Source: PALSA-693 sp963702305
GTDB taxonomy: Bacteria > Actinomycetota > Acidimicrobiia > Acidimicrobiales > Palsa-688
NCBI GenBank assembly: GCA_963702305.1
Contig: CAVPBX010000006.1
Span: forward strand, 248,001 to 312,000
Reading direction: 5' to 3'
Length of the DNA stretch: 64,000 bases
Of the stretch, positions 43,229 through 52,766 are shown piece after piece. The stretch's first letter is position 1. The number at the start of each line of letters is the position of its first letter. The notes under the pieces were generated by a model. That model ran no database searches. It worked only from the letters and a program-made list of their open reading frames with translations, and was not told the origin of the DNA. Both the position numbers and the translations under genes were made by a program.

Positions 43229-44668
43229 CACCGACCGCCGGGTGCCGCCCCCCCGGCACCCCCACCCTTGGCACCAGGTCCGGACCTGAGCTCGTCGCGG
43301 CAGGTGCACATCGTCGGCATCGGCGGCGCCGGCATGAGCGCCATCGCCACCGTCCTGCTCGCCATGGGACACGCCGTCTCCGGCAGCGACGCCGCCGACT
43401 CCGCCCGGCTGCGCCGCCTGGCGCAGGAGGGGGCGGTAGTGCACGTGGGCCACGACCCGGCCTGGATCGGCGACGCCGACGTGGTGGCGGTGTCCACGGC
43501 CATCCCCTCCGCCAACGTCGAAGTGATGGCGGCGGACCGCCGAGGGCTCCGGGTCTGGCGCCGCGCCGAACTGCTGGCGGCTATCTGTGCCGAGCGGCGG
43601 ACGATCGCCGTCTCCGGCACCCACGGCAAGACCAGCACCTCGGGCATGCTCGCGGTGATCCTGCGGCACACCGGCCGGCGGCCCTCGTACATCATCGGCA
43701 GCGAGATCACCGGGCTGGGTCCGGGGGCGGCCTGGGCGCCCGATGGCGAGTGGTTGGTCGTCGAGGCCGACGAGAGCGACGGCACCTTCCTGGCCCTGGG
43801 CGCCGAAGCCGTGGTCGTGACCAGCGTCGAGCCGGACCATCTCGACTTCTACGGCTCAGAGGCCGCCCTGCACGAGGCCTTCCGGCGCTTCGTGGCGGCC
43901 GCCGCCGGCCCGCGGGTGCTGTGCGCAGACGACATCGGCGCCGCGGCCCTCGCCGCCGGCGGGTCGCGGGATCCGGGCCCCATCACCTACGGCACGAGCG
44001 ACGGGGCCGCCGTTCGCATCGAGGGGGTGACCCTGGAGCGCGCCGGCTGCCGCTTCTCGCTGGTGGCCGATGGGAGCACCCACGGGCCTTTCTACGTCGC
44101 GGCGCCGGGGCTCCACAACGCCCGCAACGCCGCCGCCGCGCTCACCATGGCGACCGCGCTCGGCGTGCCGTGGAACCAGGCGGGCGCCGCCCTCGCGCAG
44201 TACCAGGGAGTGGCCCGGCGCGCCGAGCGCCGCGGTGAACGCGACGGGGTGGCGTTTATCGACGACTACGGCCACCTGCCCGGAGAGGTGGCGGCCATGC
44301 TGGCCGCGGTGCTGGCCGGGGGCTGGCGGCGGGTGGTCGCGGTGTTCCAACCTCACCGCTTTTCGCGGACGGAGGCGCTGTGGCGGCAGTTCGCGGACGC
44401 CTTCGTCGCCGCCGAGGTGGTGCTCGTCACCGACATCTACCCGGCGGGCGAACCGCCGCGTGCGGGGGTCTCGGGCCGGCTGATCGTCGACGCCGTCCGG
44501 GCCGCCCATCCCGACGCCGACGTCCGTTACGTACCGACGCTCGATGACGCCGAAGCCGCGTTGACCGAGATCCTCCGTCCGGGCGACGTCTGTGTGACCC
44601 TGGGCGCGGGCGACGTGACCACCCTGCCCGACCGATTGCTCGCCAGCCGGAGTGCCAGCAATGGCTGA
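43219..44668 (+). CDS. murC: UDP-N-acetylmuramate:L-alanine ligase (probable frame break at start)
   Basis: Uninterrupted from TTG 43268 (466 residues), but GTG at 43219, overlapping murG, fits the tight spacing. If one C were missing from the C7 run at 43248-43254, the two frames join as a Pro-rich N-terminus leading to PGPDLSSSRQVHIVGIGGAGMSAIA. The ligase is clear: GTHGKTSTSG (ATP loop), VEADESDGTF, VTSVEPDHLDFYG, YGHLPGEV, FQPHRFSRTEAL and GAGDV. Adds L-Ala, the first stem residue. Confidence 0.93.
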
Positions 44669-45698
44669 TCCCCCTCCCGCCCGGGCCGTCGCCGCCGGCG
44701 GCGGGGCGGGGTCGGTCGGCGGCGCGGACCCGCGGGCGGTGCAGGTGGCCCTTGACGTCCTGGTGCCCTCGGGCGCGAGGGTGGAGGCGGGCGGCCGGCT
44801 GGGACCGCTCACCACCTACCGCGTCGGCGGTCCGGCCGCCGTGCTGGTCACGGCCGGGGGACCCGCCGACCTCCAGGTGATCGCCGCCGCCGTGCGGTCG
44901 GCGGGCCTCCCCGTGCTCGTCATCGGCCGAGGATCCAACCTGCTGGTGGCGGACGGCGGCTTCGGGGGGGTGGCGGTGCTGCTCGATCCGGCCGGCTTCG
45001 GCGCCATCGACATCGAGGGCGGGCAGGTGCGAGCCGGGGCCGCCGTGGCGCTGCCGGCTCTGGCCCGCCGGACGGTCGACGCCAGCCTGCACGGGCTGGA
45101 GTGGGCGGTGGGCGTTCCCGGGTCCGTCGGTGGGGGTGTGCGGATGAACGCCGGCGGCCACGGCTCGGACATCGCCCACAGCCTGCGCACGTGCCAGGTG
45201 GTGGATCTCGCTGCCGGCGAGCCGGGCGAAGTCACCTCCTTGCCCGTGACCGATCTTGCCTACGGTTATCGCACGTCGAGGATCGGTGCCGCCCAGGTGG
45301 TGGTGGCCGCCGAGTTCGAGCTCGCACCCGGCGATCGGGCCGAGGGGCGAGCCACCATCCGCGACATCGTCCGCTGGCGGCGCGAACATCAGCCCGGCGG
45401 GCAGAACGCTGGCTCGGTGTTCACCAACCCGCCCGGCGAGCCGCCCGCCCATTCGGCCGGCTGGCTGATCGAGACCGCCGGCTGCAAGGGCCGGCGATGG
45501 GGGAGCGCCATGGTGTCGCCCAAGCACGCCAACTTCATCCAGGCCGACGCCGGCGGGTCAGCGGATGACGTCCGGGCGCTCATCGAGTCGGTTCGGGCGG
45601 AAGTGGCTCGCACCCACGGCGTCACCCTGCAGCCCGAGGTGCAGATGATCGGGTTCCCCCCCAACCCTCAACTCTCAACCTCAGGTAGAGGGTCATGA
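44661..45698 (+). CDS. murB: UDP-N-acetylenolpyruvoylglucosamine reductase
   Basis: 345 residues from ATG 44661, overlapping murC. FAD enzyme making UDP-MurNAc. TTYRVGGPAAVLV, VIGRGSNLLVADGGF, GVPGSVGGGVRMNAGGHG, AYGYRTSR, GGQNAGSVFTNP (catalytic Ser), and C-terminal VSPKHANFI with Glu in LQPEVQMIGF. A Gly/Ala-rich lead of 35 residues precedes the fold. Normally murA is elsewhere, as here. Confidence 0.94.
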   Translation: MADPPPARAVAAGGGAGSVGGADPRAVQVALDVLVPSGARVEAGGRLGPLTTYRVGGPAAVLVTAGGPADLQVIAAAVRSAGLPVLVIGRGSNLLVADGGFGGVAVLLDPAGFGAIDIEGGQVRAGAAVALPALARRTVDASLHGLEWAVGVPGSVGGGVRMNAGGHGSDIAHSLRTCQVVDLAAGEPGEVTSLPVTDLAYGYRTSRIGAAQVVVAAEFELAPGDRAEGRATIRDIVRWRREHQPGGQNAGSVFTNPPGEPPAHSAGWLIETAGCKGRRWGSAMVSPKHANFIQADAGGSADDVRALIESVRAEVARTHGVTLQPEVQMIGFPPNPQLSTSGRGS

Positions 45699-46798
45699 AT
45701 CGGGTGGACTCGCCACCGGGCCACCGGCGGACGGCCCGGCGCGGGCGCCCCGCCTGGTTGGCAAGGATGGTCCCGACCGGTCCTGCCGACGGGCCCGACG
45801 CCTTTCCTGACTACGGCGCGCCGAGGGTCGCGGTCGCCGAGACGGACACCGCGCCGACCGGTCGAGGGCGGCTCCGAATCGATCCCCGTTTCGCTCGCCG
45901 GTGGACCGAGGTCCGACGCCAACAGGGCCGGCGCCGGCTGCGGATCGTGATGGGGGCAGGCAGTGCGGTGGTGGTCGTCATGGCTGCGGTGGGATCGCTG
46001 TACTCCCCCCTCCTGGCGGTCCGTCACGTCCGTATCGCGACCATCGGCGCGGTGTCCGACGCCGAGATCCTCTCCGTGACCGGTCTGGCGCACCGGCGGC
46101 CGCTCATCGAAGTGGACACCGGAGGGCTGGCGGCCCGCCTGGACGCCGTTCCCGCTCTCGGCGGCGCCTCGGTCCGCCGGGCGTGGCCGACGACCGTCCT
46201 GATCCAGGTCACCTTGCGGACGCCCGTGGCCGTGGTGGCCCGGCCGCCGGCCAGCGCCGGCGCCGCCCCGGCGGGTTGGGCCACCGTCGACGCCACGGGG
46301 CGGGTGCTGGCTGATGTCAGCGCCCCGCCCTTGGCCCTGCCAGTGCTGGCCGGGTTGGGGCCGGTGCCGGCACCCGGTGGATGGCTGGAAGGGACCGCTG
46401 GACCCCGCGCCACCCCACCGGGTCGCCCTGGCAGCCCGCCCCTGGCGGACCTGGCGGCCGCCGTCGACAGCTCGTCCGTGCCCAACGCTCCGGCCGCAGC
46501 CCTCGCGGTGGCCGCGGCGCTGCCCGCCGCGGTGCGACCCGAGATCCAGTCGATCACCGTGGGGGTCGGGGGCCAGCTCACCCTGGCCGCCCTGCCAGCC
46601 ACCATCGCGGCTGGATCCATCCCGGTCATCCTCGGCGACGGATCCCAGTTGGCGAGGAAGCTGACCGCGCTGGCCACCTTGTTGACCCAGGCCAACCTCT
46701 CGGGTGTCGCCAGCGTCGATCTCACCGTGCCGGACCGCCCCGCAGCCTTGACGGCGCGCCAAACGCCGGGTACTGTCTCAACCCACGCCGGAGGTTGA
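45695..46798 (+). CDS. ftsQ: Cell division protein FtsQ
   Basis: 367 residues, ATG overlapping murB. Long basic cytoplasmic part (1-88), one membrane helix (about 90-110, VVVVMAAVGSLYSPLL), then a POTRA domain: VRHVRIATIGAVSDAEILSVTGL, and WPTTVLIQVTLRTPVAVV. Forms FtsQLB with FtsL to license septal synthesis. The C-terminal domain is long and Ala-rich. The last codons overlap the -35 of the ftsZ promoter candidate. Confidence 0.92.
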   Translation: MNRVDSPPGHRRTARRGRPAWLARMVPTGPADGPDAFPDYGAPRVAVAETDTAPTGRGRLRIDPRFARRWTEVRRQQGRRRLRIVMGAGSAVVVVMAAVGSLYSPLLAVRHVRIATIGAVSDAEILSVTGLAHRRPLIEVDTGGLAARLDAVPALGGASVRRAWPTTVLIQVTLRTPVAVVARPPASAGAAPAGWATVDATGRVLADVSAPPLALPVLAGLGPVPAPGGWLEGTAGPRATPPGRPGSPPLADLAAAVDSSSVPNAPAAALAVAAALPAAVRPEIQSITVGVGGQLTLAALPATIAAGSIPVILGDGSQLARKLTALATLLTQANLSGVASVDLTVPDRPAALTARQTPGTVSTHAGG

Positions 46799-47056
46799 CA
46801 TAACTCTCTACTTGAAGTCAAGGGTTTTTGGTCCGGGAGGTCCGGAGGATCCGCGGTCGGGGCGGTCCGGCGTGGCACGCTTTGCTTTGCAATCGATCGC
46901 CGCTGTGCCCAACGCTCTACCCGTTCCGCCTTCGGGACGTCCCGCTTCATCTCCTGACCTGCTCCACCCGTTCGCCTGATCTGCTCCACCTGTTTGTCAG
47001 CTATCGATAGCCAGCCGGCCCCGGGCCGAACTGGTGTTGTGCCCGGGAGGGTTCAC
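46795..47056 (+). promoter_or_regulatory. ftsQ-ftsZ intergenic region with promoter-like sequence
   Basis: TTGACA at 46795-46800 overlaps the ftsQ stop and is followed by TAACTC and an interrupted palindrome CTTGA-AG-TCAAG (46811-46822). A similar TTGACATAAC block stands before ftsZ in other actinobacteria. I cannot identify a good -10. The leader of about 230 bases holds no convincing gene; a GGGAGG ribosome site is at 47045-47050. Confidence 0.5.
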
Positions 47057-48138
47057 ATGGCCGGTGCCGCCCAGAACTACATCGCCGTCATCAAGGTCGT
47101 CGGAATCGGCGGCGGCGGTGTCAACGCGGTCAACCGCATGATCGACGCCGGCCTGAAGGGGGTCGAGTTCATCGCGGTCAACACCGACGCCCAGGCCCTG
47201 CTCATGAGCGACGCCGACGTCAAGCTCGACATCGGCCGGCAGCTCACCCGGGGCCTCGGCGCCGGGAGCGACCCCGAAGTCGGACGCGCCGCGTCCGAGG
47301 AGCACCGCGAGGAGATCGAGGAGGTCCTCAAGGGCGCCGACATGGTCTTCATCACCGCCGGCAAGGGCGGCGGGACCGGTACCGGCGGGGCGCCGGTCGT
47401 GGCCGAGATCGCCAAGTCCCTCGGCGCGCTGACCATCGGCGTGGTCACCCGCCCGTTCGGTTTCGAAGGTCGGCGCCGGTCCGTGCAGGCCGAGGCGGGC
47501 ATCCAGCGGCTCAAGGAGAAGGTCGACACCCTCATCGTCATCCCCAACGATCGGCTGCTCACGGTCTCCAACGACAAGACGTCGATGGTCAACGCCTTCA
47601 AGATGGCCGACGAGGTGCTGCTGCAGGGCGTCCAGGGCATCACCGACCTGATCACCACGCCCAGGCCTCATCAACACCGACTTCGCCGACGTCAAGATGA
47701 TCATGAGCAACGCCGGGACCGCCATCATGGGGATCGGCACCGCCGCCGGTGACAACCGGGCCGTGACCGCGGCCAAGCTGGCGATCACGTCGCCGCTGCT
47801 CGAAGCTTCGATCGAAGGGGCCCGCGGCATCCTGCTCAACATCGCCGGCGGCAGCGACCTGGGGCTGTTCGAGGTCAACGAGGCGGCCGAGATCATCCAC
47901 GGCGTGGCCCACCCCGACGCCAACATCATCTTCGGTCAAGTAATCGACGACTCGATGGGCGACGAGGTCCGGGTGACGGTCATCGCCGCCGGCTTCGAGC
48001 GATGGGACGACCAGCCGGCCCGCGAACGATCCGGGAACGCCGGGTATCGGGCTGCTCGAGACCGAGCGGGAGTTGCGCGACGACGAGGATCTCGGGCTCG
48101 TCGGCGACGAGTTCGACGTCCCGGACTTCCTGAAGTAG
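47057..48138 (+). CDS. ftsZ: Tubulin-like division GTPase FtsZ (two frame breaks)
   Basis: ATG with GGGAGG 6 bases upstream. Forms the Z-ring. VVGIGGGGVNAVNRMI, IAVNTDAQAL, FITAGKGGGTGTGGAPV (tubulin signature), then an extra A at 47663 (DLITTP / GLINTDFADV, the T7 loop), then IMSNAGTAIMGIG and ILLNIAGGSDLGLFEV. A second extra A near 48036 hides the tail, which in the right frame ends DVPDFLK, the peptide that binds SepF. An essential gene with every domain intact: errors are the likely cause. Confidence 0.94.
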
Positions 48139-48140
48139 CG

Positions 48141-48825
48141 ATGGGCGCCGGGGCCGGTGTGCACCCGGCCGACTGGGAACTGGCCGGCGGGATCCGGGTG
48201 CGATGCACCGGCTGGGCCCAAGGCGATCTCGGCGGCGCCGGGTCGGTGGTACAACGTCGCCGACGGGCCGTCGTCGACCTGCCGTGGACCGTGCTCACAC
48301 AGGTGCACGGCGCTCGGGTCGTCGTGGTGGAAGGGCCGGGCGGCGCCGCTGGCGAGGCGGCCGACGCGGCCGTCGCCACCGGCGCGGGTGCGGCCCTGGC
48401 GGTACTGACCGCAGATTGTGCCCCGGTCGCGCCTGGCCAGCCCCGAGGGGATCCTCGGTGTGGCGCACGCCGGCTGGAAGGGTCTGCGGGCCGGTGTGGT
48501 CGAGGCGACGGTGACGACGATGCGCCGGCTTGGAGCCACGCGGGTCGAGGCTGTCCTCGGGCCGTGCATCCGCCCTTGCTGTTACCCGTTCGGTTCCGAT
48601 GATCTGGATCAGATGGTGTCCCGGCTCGGGGCGCACGTGCGCAGCGTGGACCGGCACGGGTGCCCCGGCCCTGGATCTACCGGCCGGCGTCCGCGCCGCG
48701 CTGCACTCCTCGGGCGCCACCTTGTGGGCGACGCGGCGAGGTGCACCAGTTGCTCCGACCGGCACTGGTCATGGCGGCGGTCGGCGACCGGGCACCGGCA
48801 GGCGACGGTGGCATGGCGGCCGTGA
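48141..48825 (+). CDS. pgeF: Peptidoglycan editing factor PgeF (YfiH/laccase-domain; three frame breaks)
   Basis: About 227 residues, ATG 2 bases after ftsZ. Family members hydrolyse mis-made UDP-MurNAc-L-Ser or act as purine nucleoside phosphorylases. Segments: RRRAVVDLPWTVLTQVHGARVV, ALAVLTADCAPV, then (extra base near 48428) GVAHAGWKGLRAGVVEATV and GPCIRPCCYPFG; then (extra T near 48660) PALDLPAGVRAAL; then (base lost near 48725) CTSC to GHRQATVAWRP. His, Cys and His of the metal site are present in TQVHG, TADCAP and HAGW. Stop overlaps yggS (GTGA). Confidence 0.82.
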
Positions 48826-49498
48826 CGCCGGTCGGCTCCGAAGTGGTGGCGTCGCGGCTGGCCGACGTGCGGCACCGGGTCGAGGGGGCGGGGCGGGATC
48901 CCGGCTTCCGTGCGGATCGTGGCGGTGACCAAGGGCTGGGGCGCGGACACGGTTGGGGCGGCCCTCGCTGCTGGGCTGCCTGACGTCGGCGAAAACTACG
49001 CCCAGGAACTGGTGGCGAAGGCCAGGCCGCGACCGACGGACCGGTCCGGTGGCACTTCCTCGGTCCCGTCCAGCGCAACAAGGTCCGCCAGCTGGCGCCG
49101 CTGGTCGCCGCCTGGCACGCCGTGGATCGGCCCGTCGCCGCCGATGCGGTCGCCGCGGCCAGCCCCGGCGTCGAGGTGCTGGTCCAGGTCAACGTCACCG
49201 GGGGATTCGGGGCGGCCCGGTTGCCGGCCCGAGGAGGTAGAGGCTCTGGTGGCGCATTGCCGCAGCCGCCCGGTGGCGCTCACCGGGCTCATGGCGGTCG
49301 GACCCGCCGGCGACCTGGGTCGGGCACGCGAATGCTTCCGCTGGTTGGCGCGGCGCGGCCCGACAGTTGGGGCTGCGCGAGCTGTCGATGGGAATGAGCG
49401 ATGACTTCGAGGTGGCCGTCGCAGAGGGCGCCACCACCCTCCGGCTGGGACGAGTGCTGTTCGGTCCCCGCCCGAGGCTTCGAACCGTGCAACGATAG
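48822..49498 (+). CDS. YggS family PLP homeostasis protein (four frame breaks)
   Basis: About 225 residues over four frames. The PLP-binding lysine lies in VRIVAVTKGWGADTV; then GLPDVGENYAQELVAKA; WHFLGPVQRNKVRQLAPLV; VEVLVQVNVTGD; HCRSRPVALTGLMAVGPAGD; LRELSMGMSDDFEVAVAEGATTLRLGRVLFGPR. Breaks near 48903 (+1), 49022 (-1), 49203 (+1, in a G-run) and 49360 (+1). Single-domain fold-type III barrel that buffers PLP. Standard neighbour of sepF in Gram-positive bacteria. All parts are conserved. Confidence 0.82.
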
Positions 49499-49523
49499 GC
49501 TTGGGGTTAGTGGGAGGCTTCTG

Positions 49524-50042
49524 ATGGCATCAGGAATCGTGCGCAAGGCAATGGTGTACCTGGGTCTCACCGACGACGAGTACGAGGACTACGACGTCTA
49601 TGAGGATGGCGGTTCTGGTGGGTCCCGTCGCTATGCCGAACCTGTCGAAGCCGGCGCCGGATCTGTGTCCGCGGTGCGACCCATGAGCCGGGAATCGGTC
49701 GACCCTTCCAACGGAGTGACGCTCACGCCCCGGCCGTCGGTGGTGCGGCCGATCACCCCGATGCAGAGCGCCAAGGTGCACGTCATCGCCCCCGCGAAGT
49801 TCGCCGACGCCCAGGAGATCGGCGACCGCTTCAAAAACGGTCAGCCCGTCATCGTCAACCTGCAAGCCAACGACCGTGAGCTCGCCCGCCGTATGATCGA
49901 CTTCTGCAGCGGCGTCACCTACGCCCTCGCGGGCAGCATGGACAAAGTGGCCGACCAGGTCTTCCTGCTGACGCCCACCAACGTCGAAGTCTCCGCGGAA
50001 GAGAAACGTCGCTTGCAAGAGCGCGGTCTTTACCGGTCGTAA
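49524..50042 (+). CDS. sepF: Cell division protein SepF
   Basis: 172 residues, ATG with GGGAGG 6 bases upstream. N-terminal amphipathic membrane-targeting helix, then LGLTDDEYEDYDVYED (acidic). The folded domain starts near residue 90: KVHVIAPAKFADAQEIGDRFKNGQPVIVNLQ, then ARRMIDFCSGVTYALAGSMDKVADQVFLLTP. Anchors FtsZ by its C-terminal peptide. The frame upstream of 49524 is a shadow of yggS. Confidence 0.96.
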   Translation: MASGIVRKAMVYLGLTDDEYEDYDVYEDGGSGGSRRYAEPVEAGAGSVSAVRPMSRESVDPSNGVTLTPRPSVVRPITPMQSAKVHVIAPAKFADAQEIGDRFKNGQPVIVNLQANDRELARRMIDFCSGVTYALAGSMDKVADQVFLLTPTNVEVSAEEKRRLQERGLYRS

Positions 50043-50052
50043 GCGCCCTTAC

Positions 50053-50325
50053 GTGCTCAACTTCCACGGCGGGAACGTTCTCTACGATCTCGGCCAGCTG
50101 TACATCCTGATCCTCGTCGTGCGAGCCGTGCTGAGCTGGTTTCCCTACAGCTCCAACTCTCCGTTCAACCCGGTGCGCCGCGTCGTGTTCACCCTCACCG
50201 AACCGGTGCTGGCGCCGTTCCGGCGGCTCATCCCGCCCGTCGGCATGTTCGACCTGTCGTTCATCGTGGCCTTCATCGTGGTGGAGGTCATCGTCACCCA
50301 GGTCCTGGGGCGCCTCCCCATCTGA
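50053..50325 (+). CDS. YggT family membrane protein
   Basis: 90 residues, GTG start 10 bases after sepF. Two membrane helices (about 12-32 and 65-85) around a conserved RAVLSWFP and FTEPVLAPFRRLIPP-like stretch (TLTEPVLAPFRRLIPP). Regular neighbour of sepF and divIVA; thought to aid envelope growth or osmotic balance. No further function visible. Confidence 0.9.
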   Translation: MLNFHGGNVLYDLGQLYILILVVRAVLSWFPYSSNSPFNPVRRVVFTLTEPVLAPFRRLIPPVGMFDLSFIVAFIVVEVIVTQVLGRLPI

Positions 50326-50380
50326 CCCGAGCCGGGCCGTCCTCGTCGACCCGCCCGGACCCGAACTAGCATGGTGCGGC

Positions 50381-51232
50381 ATGGAGGTCTCGCCGAAAAC
50401 GCTGCGTGAAGTCGAGTTCCGCGAGAAGATGCGCGGCTACCACCCCGAAGACGTCGACCACTTTCTCGAACAGGTGGCCGCCGGGCTCGAGGCCATGCAG
50501 GAACGACTCCGCCAGGCCGTCGAACGCGCCCAGCGGGCCGAGGCGGCCGCATCCGACGCCGGTGGCAGCGACGAGACGTTGCGCAAGACCCTGGTCCTGG
50601 CGCAGCGCACCGCGGACCTGGCCGTGCAGGAGGCCCGCGAACAGGCGGCCCGGATCCTCGGCGGGAGCGGAGCAGCAGGCCCAAGCCATGCTGGCCGAGG
50701 CGGAGGAGCGCGGGCGCCGCACGCTCGAGGACACCATCGCGGAGTGCCGGACCGAGCTCTCCAAGCTCGAGTCGTCGCGCGCCCAGTCGCAGGCAGGATG
50801 TGGACACCCTCAATCGCTGGATCGAGGAGCACAAGGCCCATCTGCAGAGCTCGTTGTCGGAGGCGATGGCCGCCGTCGAACGAGCGGGGGTGCTGTGGCC
50901 GGCGCCGTCGACGCGCCCGGTCGACCTGCCCGGAAGTCTGCTGGGCGCCCGCCCCGCGACCATGCCCCCGCCGGCTCCTGCCCCCGACGCCGGAATACCA
51001 GAGTTCCGAGACGGCGATGTGGAGTCCGGCGGACGACGAGGGCATCGAGTCCATGACACCGGGCGGATCGCCGCCCCCCGCGGTAACGGGAACCCCGGCT
51101 GTTGACGATCCGCCGCCGATGAGCGACGTGGCCGGCGGACCGGACGACCAAGCCCTCGATGACTTCTTCGATGACAACGACGAGCTCGCGGACGACCGGC
51201 GCTTTGGCGGCCGGCTCCGTCGTCGGCGCTAA
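50381..51232 (+). CDS. divIVA: DivIVA/Wag31-like polar coiled-coil protein (three frame breaks)
   Basis: About 283 residues. N-terminal membrane-binding motif: SPKTLREVEFREKMRGYHPEDVDHFLEQVA, with the lipid-inserting and pole-targeting region. Coiled coil follows: LAVQEAREQAARIL, then (extra G near 50660) AGAEQQAQAMLAEAEERGRRT, then (extra base near 50794) VDTLNRWIEEHKAHLQSSLSEAMAAVE, then (extra base in 50960-50990) SSETAMWSPADDEGIESM and a C-terminus ending RFGGRLRRRR. Marks poles and recruits the elongation machinery. Acidic Asp-rich stretch near the end. Confidence 0.87.
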   Translation: MEVSPKTLREVEFREKMRGYHPEDVDHFLEQVAAGLEAMQERLRQAVERAQRAEAAASDAGGSDETLRKTLVLAQRTADLAVQEAREQAARILGGSGAAGPSHAGRGGGARAPHARGHHRGVPDRALQARVVARPVAGRMWTPSIAGSRSTRPICRARCRRRWPPSNERGCCGRRRRRARSTCPEVCWAPAPRPCPRRLLPPTPEYQSSETAMWSPADDEGIESMTPGGSPPPAVTGTPAVDDPPPMSDVAGGPDDQALDDFFDDNDELADDRRFGGRLRRRR

Positions 51233-51366
51233 CCTTCCGAGCCGAGGGCTACCTGACACCAAGGGGTATGCACACTTGCGGCGGAGTTGTCACAGATTGA
51301 CCAGGGTCGTCCGGTCGCGGACCACTAGGGTGCGGGAGTCCTGGATCGCGTGGGGAAGGTGATGGT

Positions 51367-52742
51367 GTGCTGCTGCTTGTGACCGTTCTGCTGGTGCTGG
51401 CCGGTCTGGTGTTGCTGATCGTCGGGTTCATCCAGGACACGCTCGGCCTCATCTACGTGTCGATCGGATGTGCCGCCGTCGCCGGCGTGGCGCTTATTGT
51501 GTTCGGCCGCCTCAGCCGGCGCCGGGCGGTGCGCTTGGCGATCGATGGCGGACCGATCGAATTCCGGGCGGCCGCGCTCGACGAGCGCGAGACCCGAGTC
51601 CACCAACCGGTATCGGTGGGCGAAGGCCGCGGCCCGCGCGCCCGGCGCCAGGTGCCGACGCCCTCGCCGTCAGCCCCGAGCCGCAGCTGACACCGGAGCC
51701 GACCAGTCGCAACGAATCGACCGAAGCGGCGGTGGACGTCGCGGCCCGAGCAGCGGCTGATCGTCAGCTGGCGGCCAGCGAACCGTCCTGGGGGGCACCG
51801 ACGACGGCGGTGGCGCCAGTCGGCGGTCGCGCGCTCACCGAGCCGGTCGGCGTCGCGGCAGGGAGCCGCGGCGATTACCCGTTCGATGACGGGCTGTCGG
51901 CTGACGGGCTGTCGGCTGACGACGAGGACCTTGATGAGTGGGGCGACGAGGTCGTATTTCCGATCGAGGACTATGACGACCTACGCGTCGGCGAGATCAT
52001 TCCGCTGCTGCCCGAACTGGAGCCCGATGAGCTGGAGGAGGTCCGCGACCGCGAGTCCGCCGGCAAGAACCGCAACACCATCGTGCTGCGCGTCGACGAG
52101 CTGCTCGGTCGGACCCCGCCGGTGACCAGCGCCCGCCCCGCTCCCGTGCCGGCGCCGACTCCAGCCGCCCGACGGGCCCAGAAGGCGCCAGGCCCGGCCA
52201 AGCAGCAGGCCAAGCGGCCGGCCGCCACGGCCGCCCTGCCGGCGGCCTCTCCCGCGTCGAAGTCGGCTCGGGGCAAACCGCCCGTGGCGAAAGCGACGCC
52301 GGTGGCCACCAAGCGGGCGGCGGCCAGCAAGACCGTGGCCAAGGTGTCGGCCGCGGCGCCCGCTCCGGCGAAGCGGGCCGCGGCGGCCACTTCGGTTCCC
52401 ACCCGGCGGGCCGCGACGACGGCTGGACCACCTCCGGCGCCAGCGGGCGCCAAGCGCGCAGCCGCCAAGGCGACCGCGGCGCCGGCGACGAAGCGGGCGG
52501 CCACGAAAGCAGCCCCGGCCCCGGCCAAGCGGGCCGCGAGCAAGGCGACCGCGACCAAGGCGACCGCGACCAAGGTGACCGCGCCGGCGGCGACGAAGCG
52601 GGCGGCCGCCAAAGCAGCCCCGGCCCCGGGGCCGGCCAAGCGGGCCGCGAGCAAGGCGACCGCGGCGCCGGCGACGACGAAGCGGGCCGCCGCCAAAGCG
52701 ACGCCGGCCAAGCAGGTCGCCAAGAAGACCCGCGATCGCTGA
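51367..52742 (+). CDS. Membrane protein with histone-H1-like Lys/Ala-rich tail (frame break)
   Basis: About 458 residues if one lost base near 51650 is restored. Two membrane helices at the N-terminus (LLLVTVLLVLAGLVLLIVGF and LIYVSIGCAAVAGVALIVFG), a linker, an acidic stretch with DEDLDEWGDEVVFPIEDYDD, then VGEIIPLLPELEPDELEEVRDRESAGKNR, a helical motif known in several actinobacterial proteins. The last 190 residues repeat KRAA-, AKA- and PAPAK-type units, as in bacterial histone-like tails. Function unknown; the tail could bind DNA, RNA or acidic polymers near the membrane. Confidence 0.7.
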
Positions 52743-52766
52743 GCACCATGCGGGTCCTGTCGGGGG

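Noticed and set aside
46828..47010. 60-codon ORF between ftsQ and ftsZ
   Set aside because: No ribosome site, no recognisable composition, and it lies in the usual ftsZ leader region.
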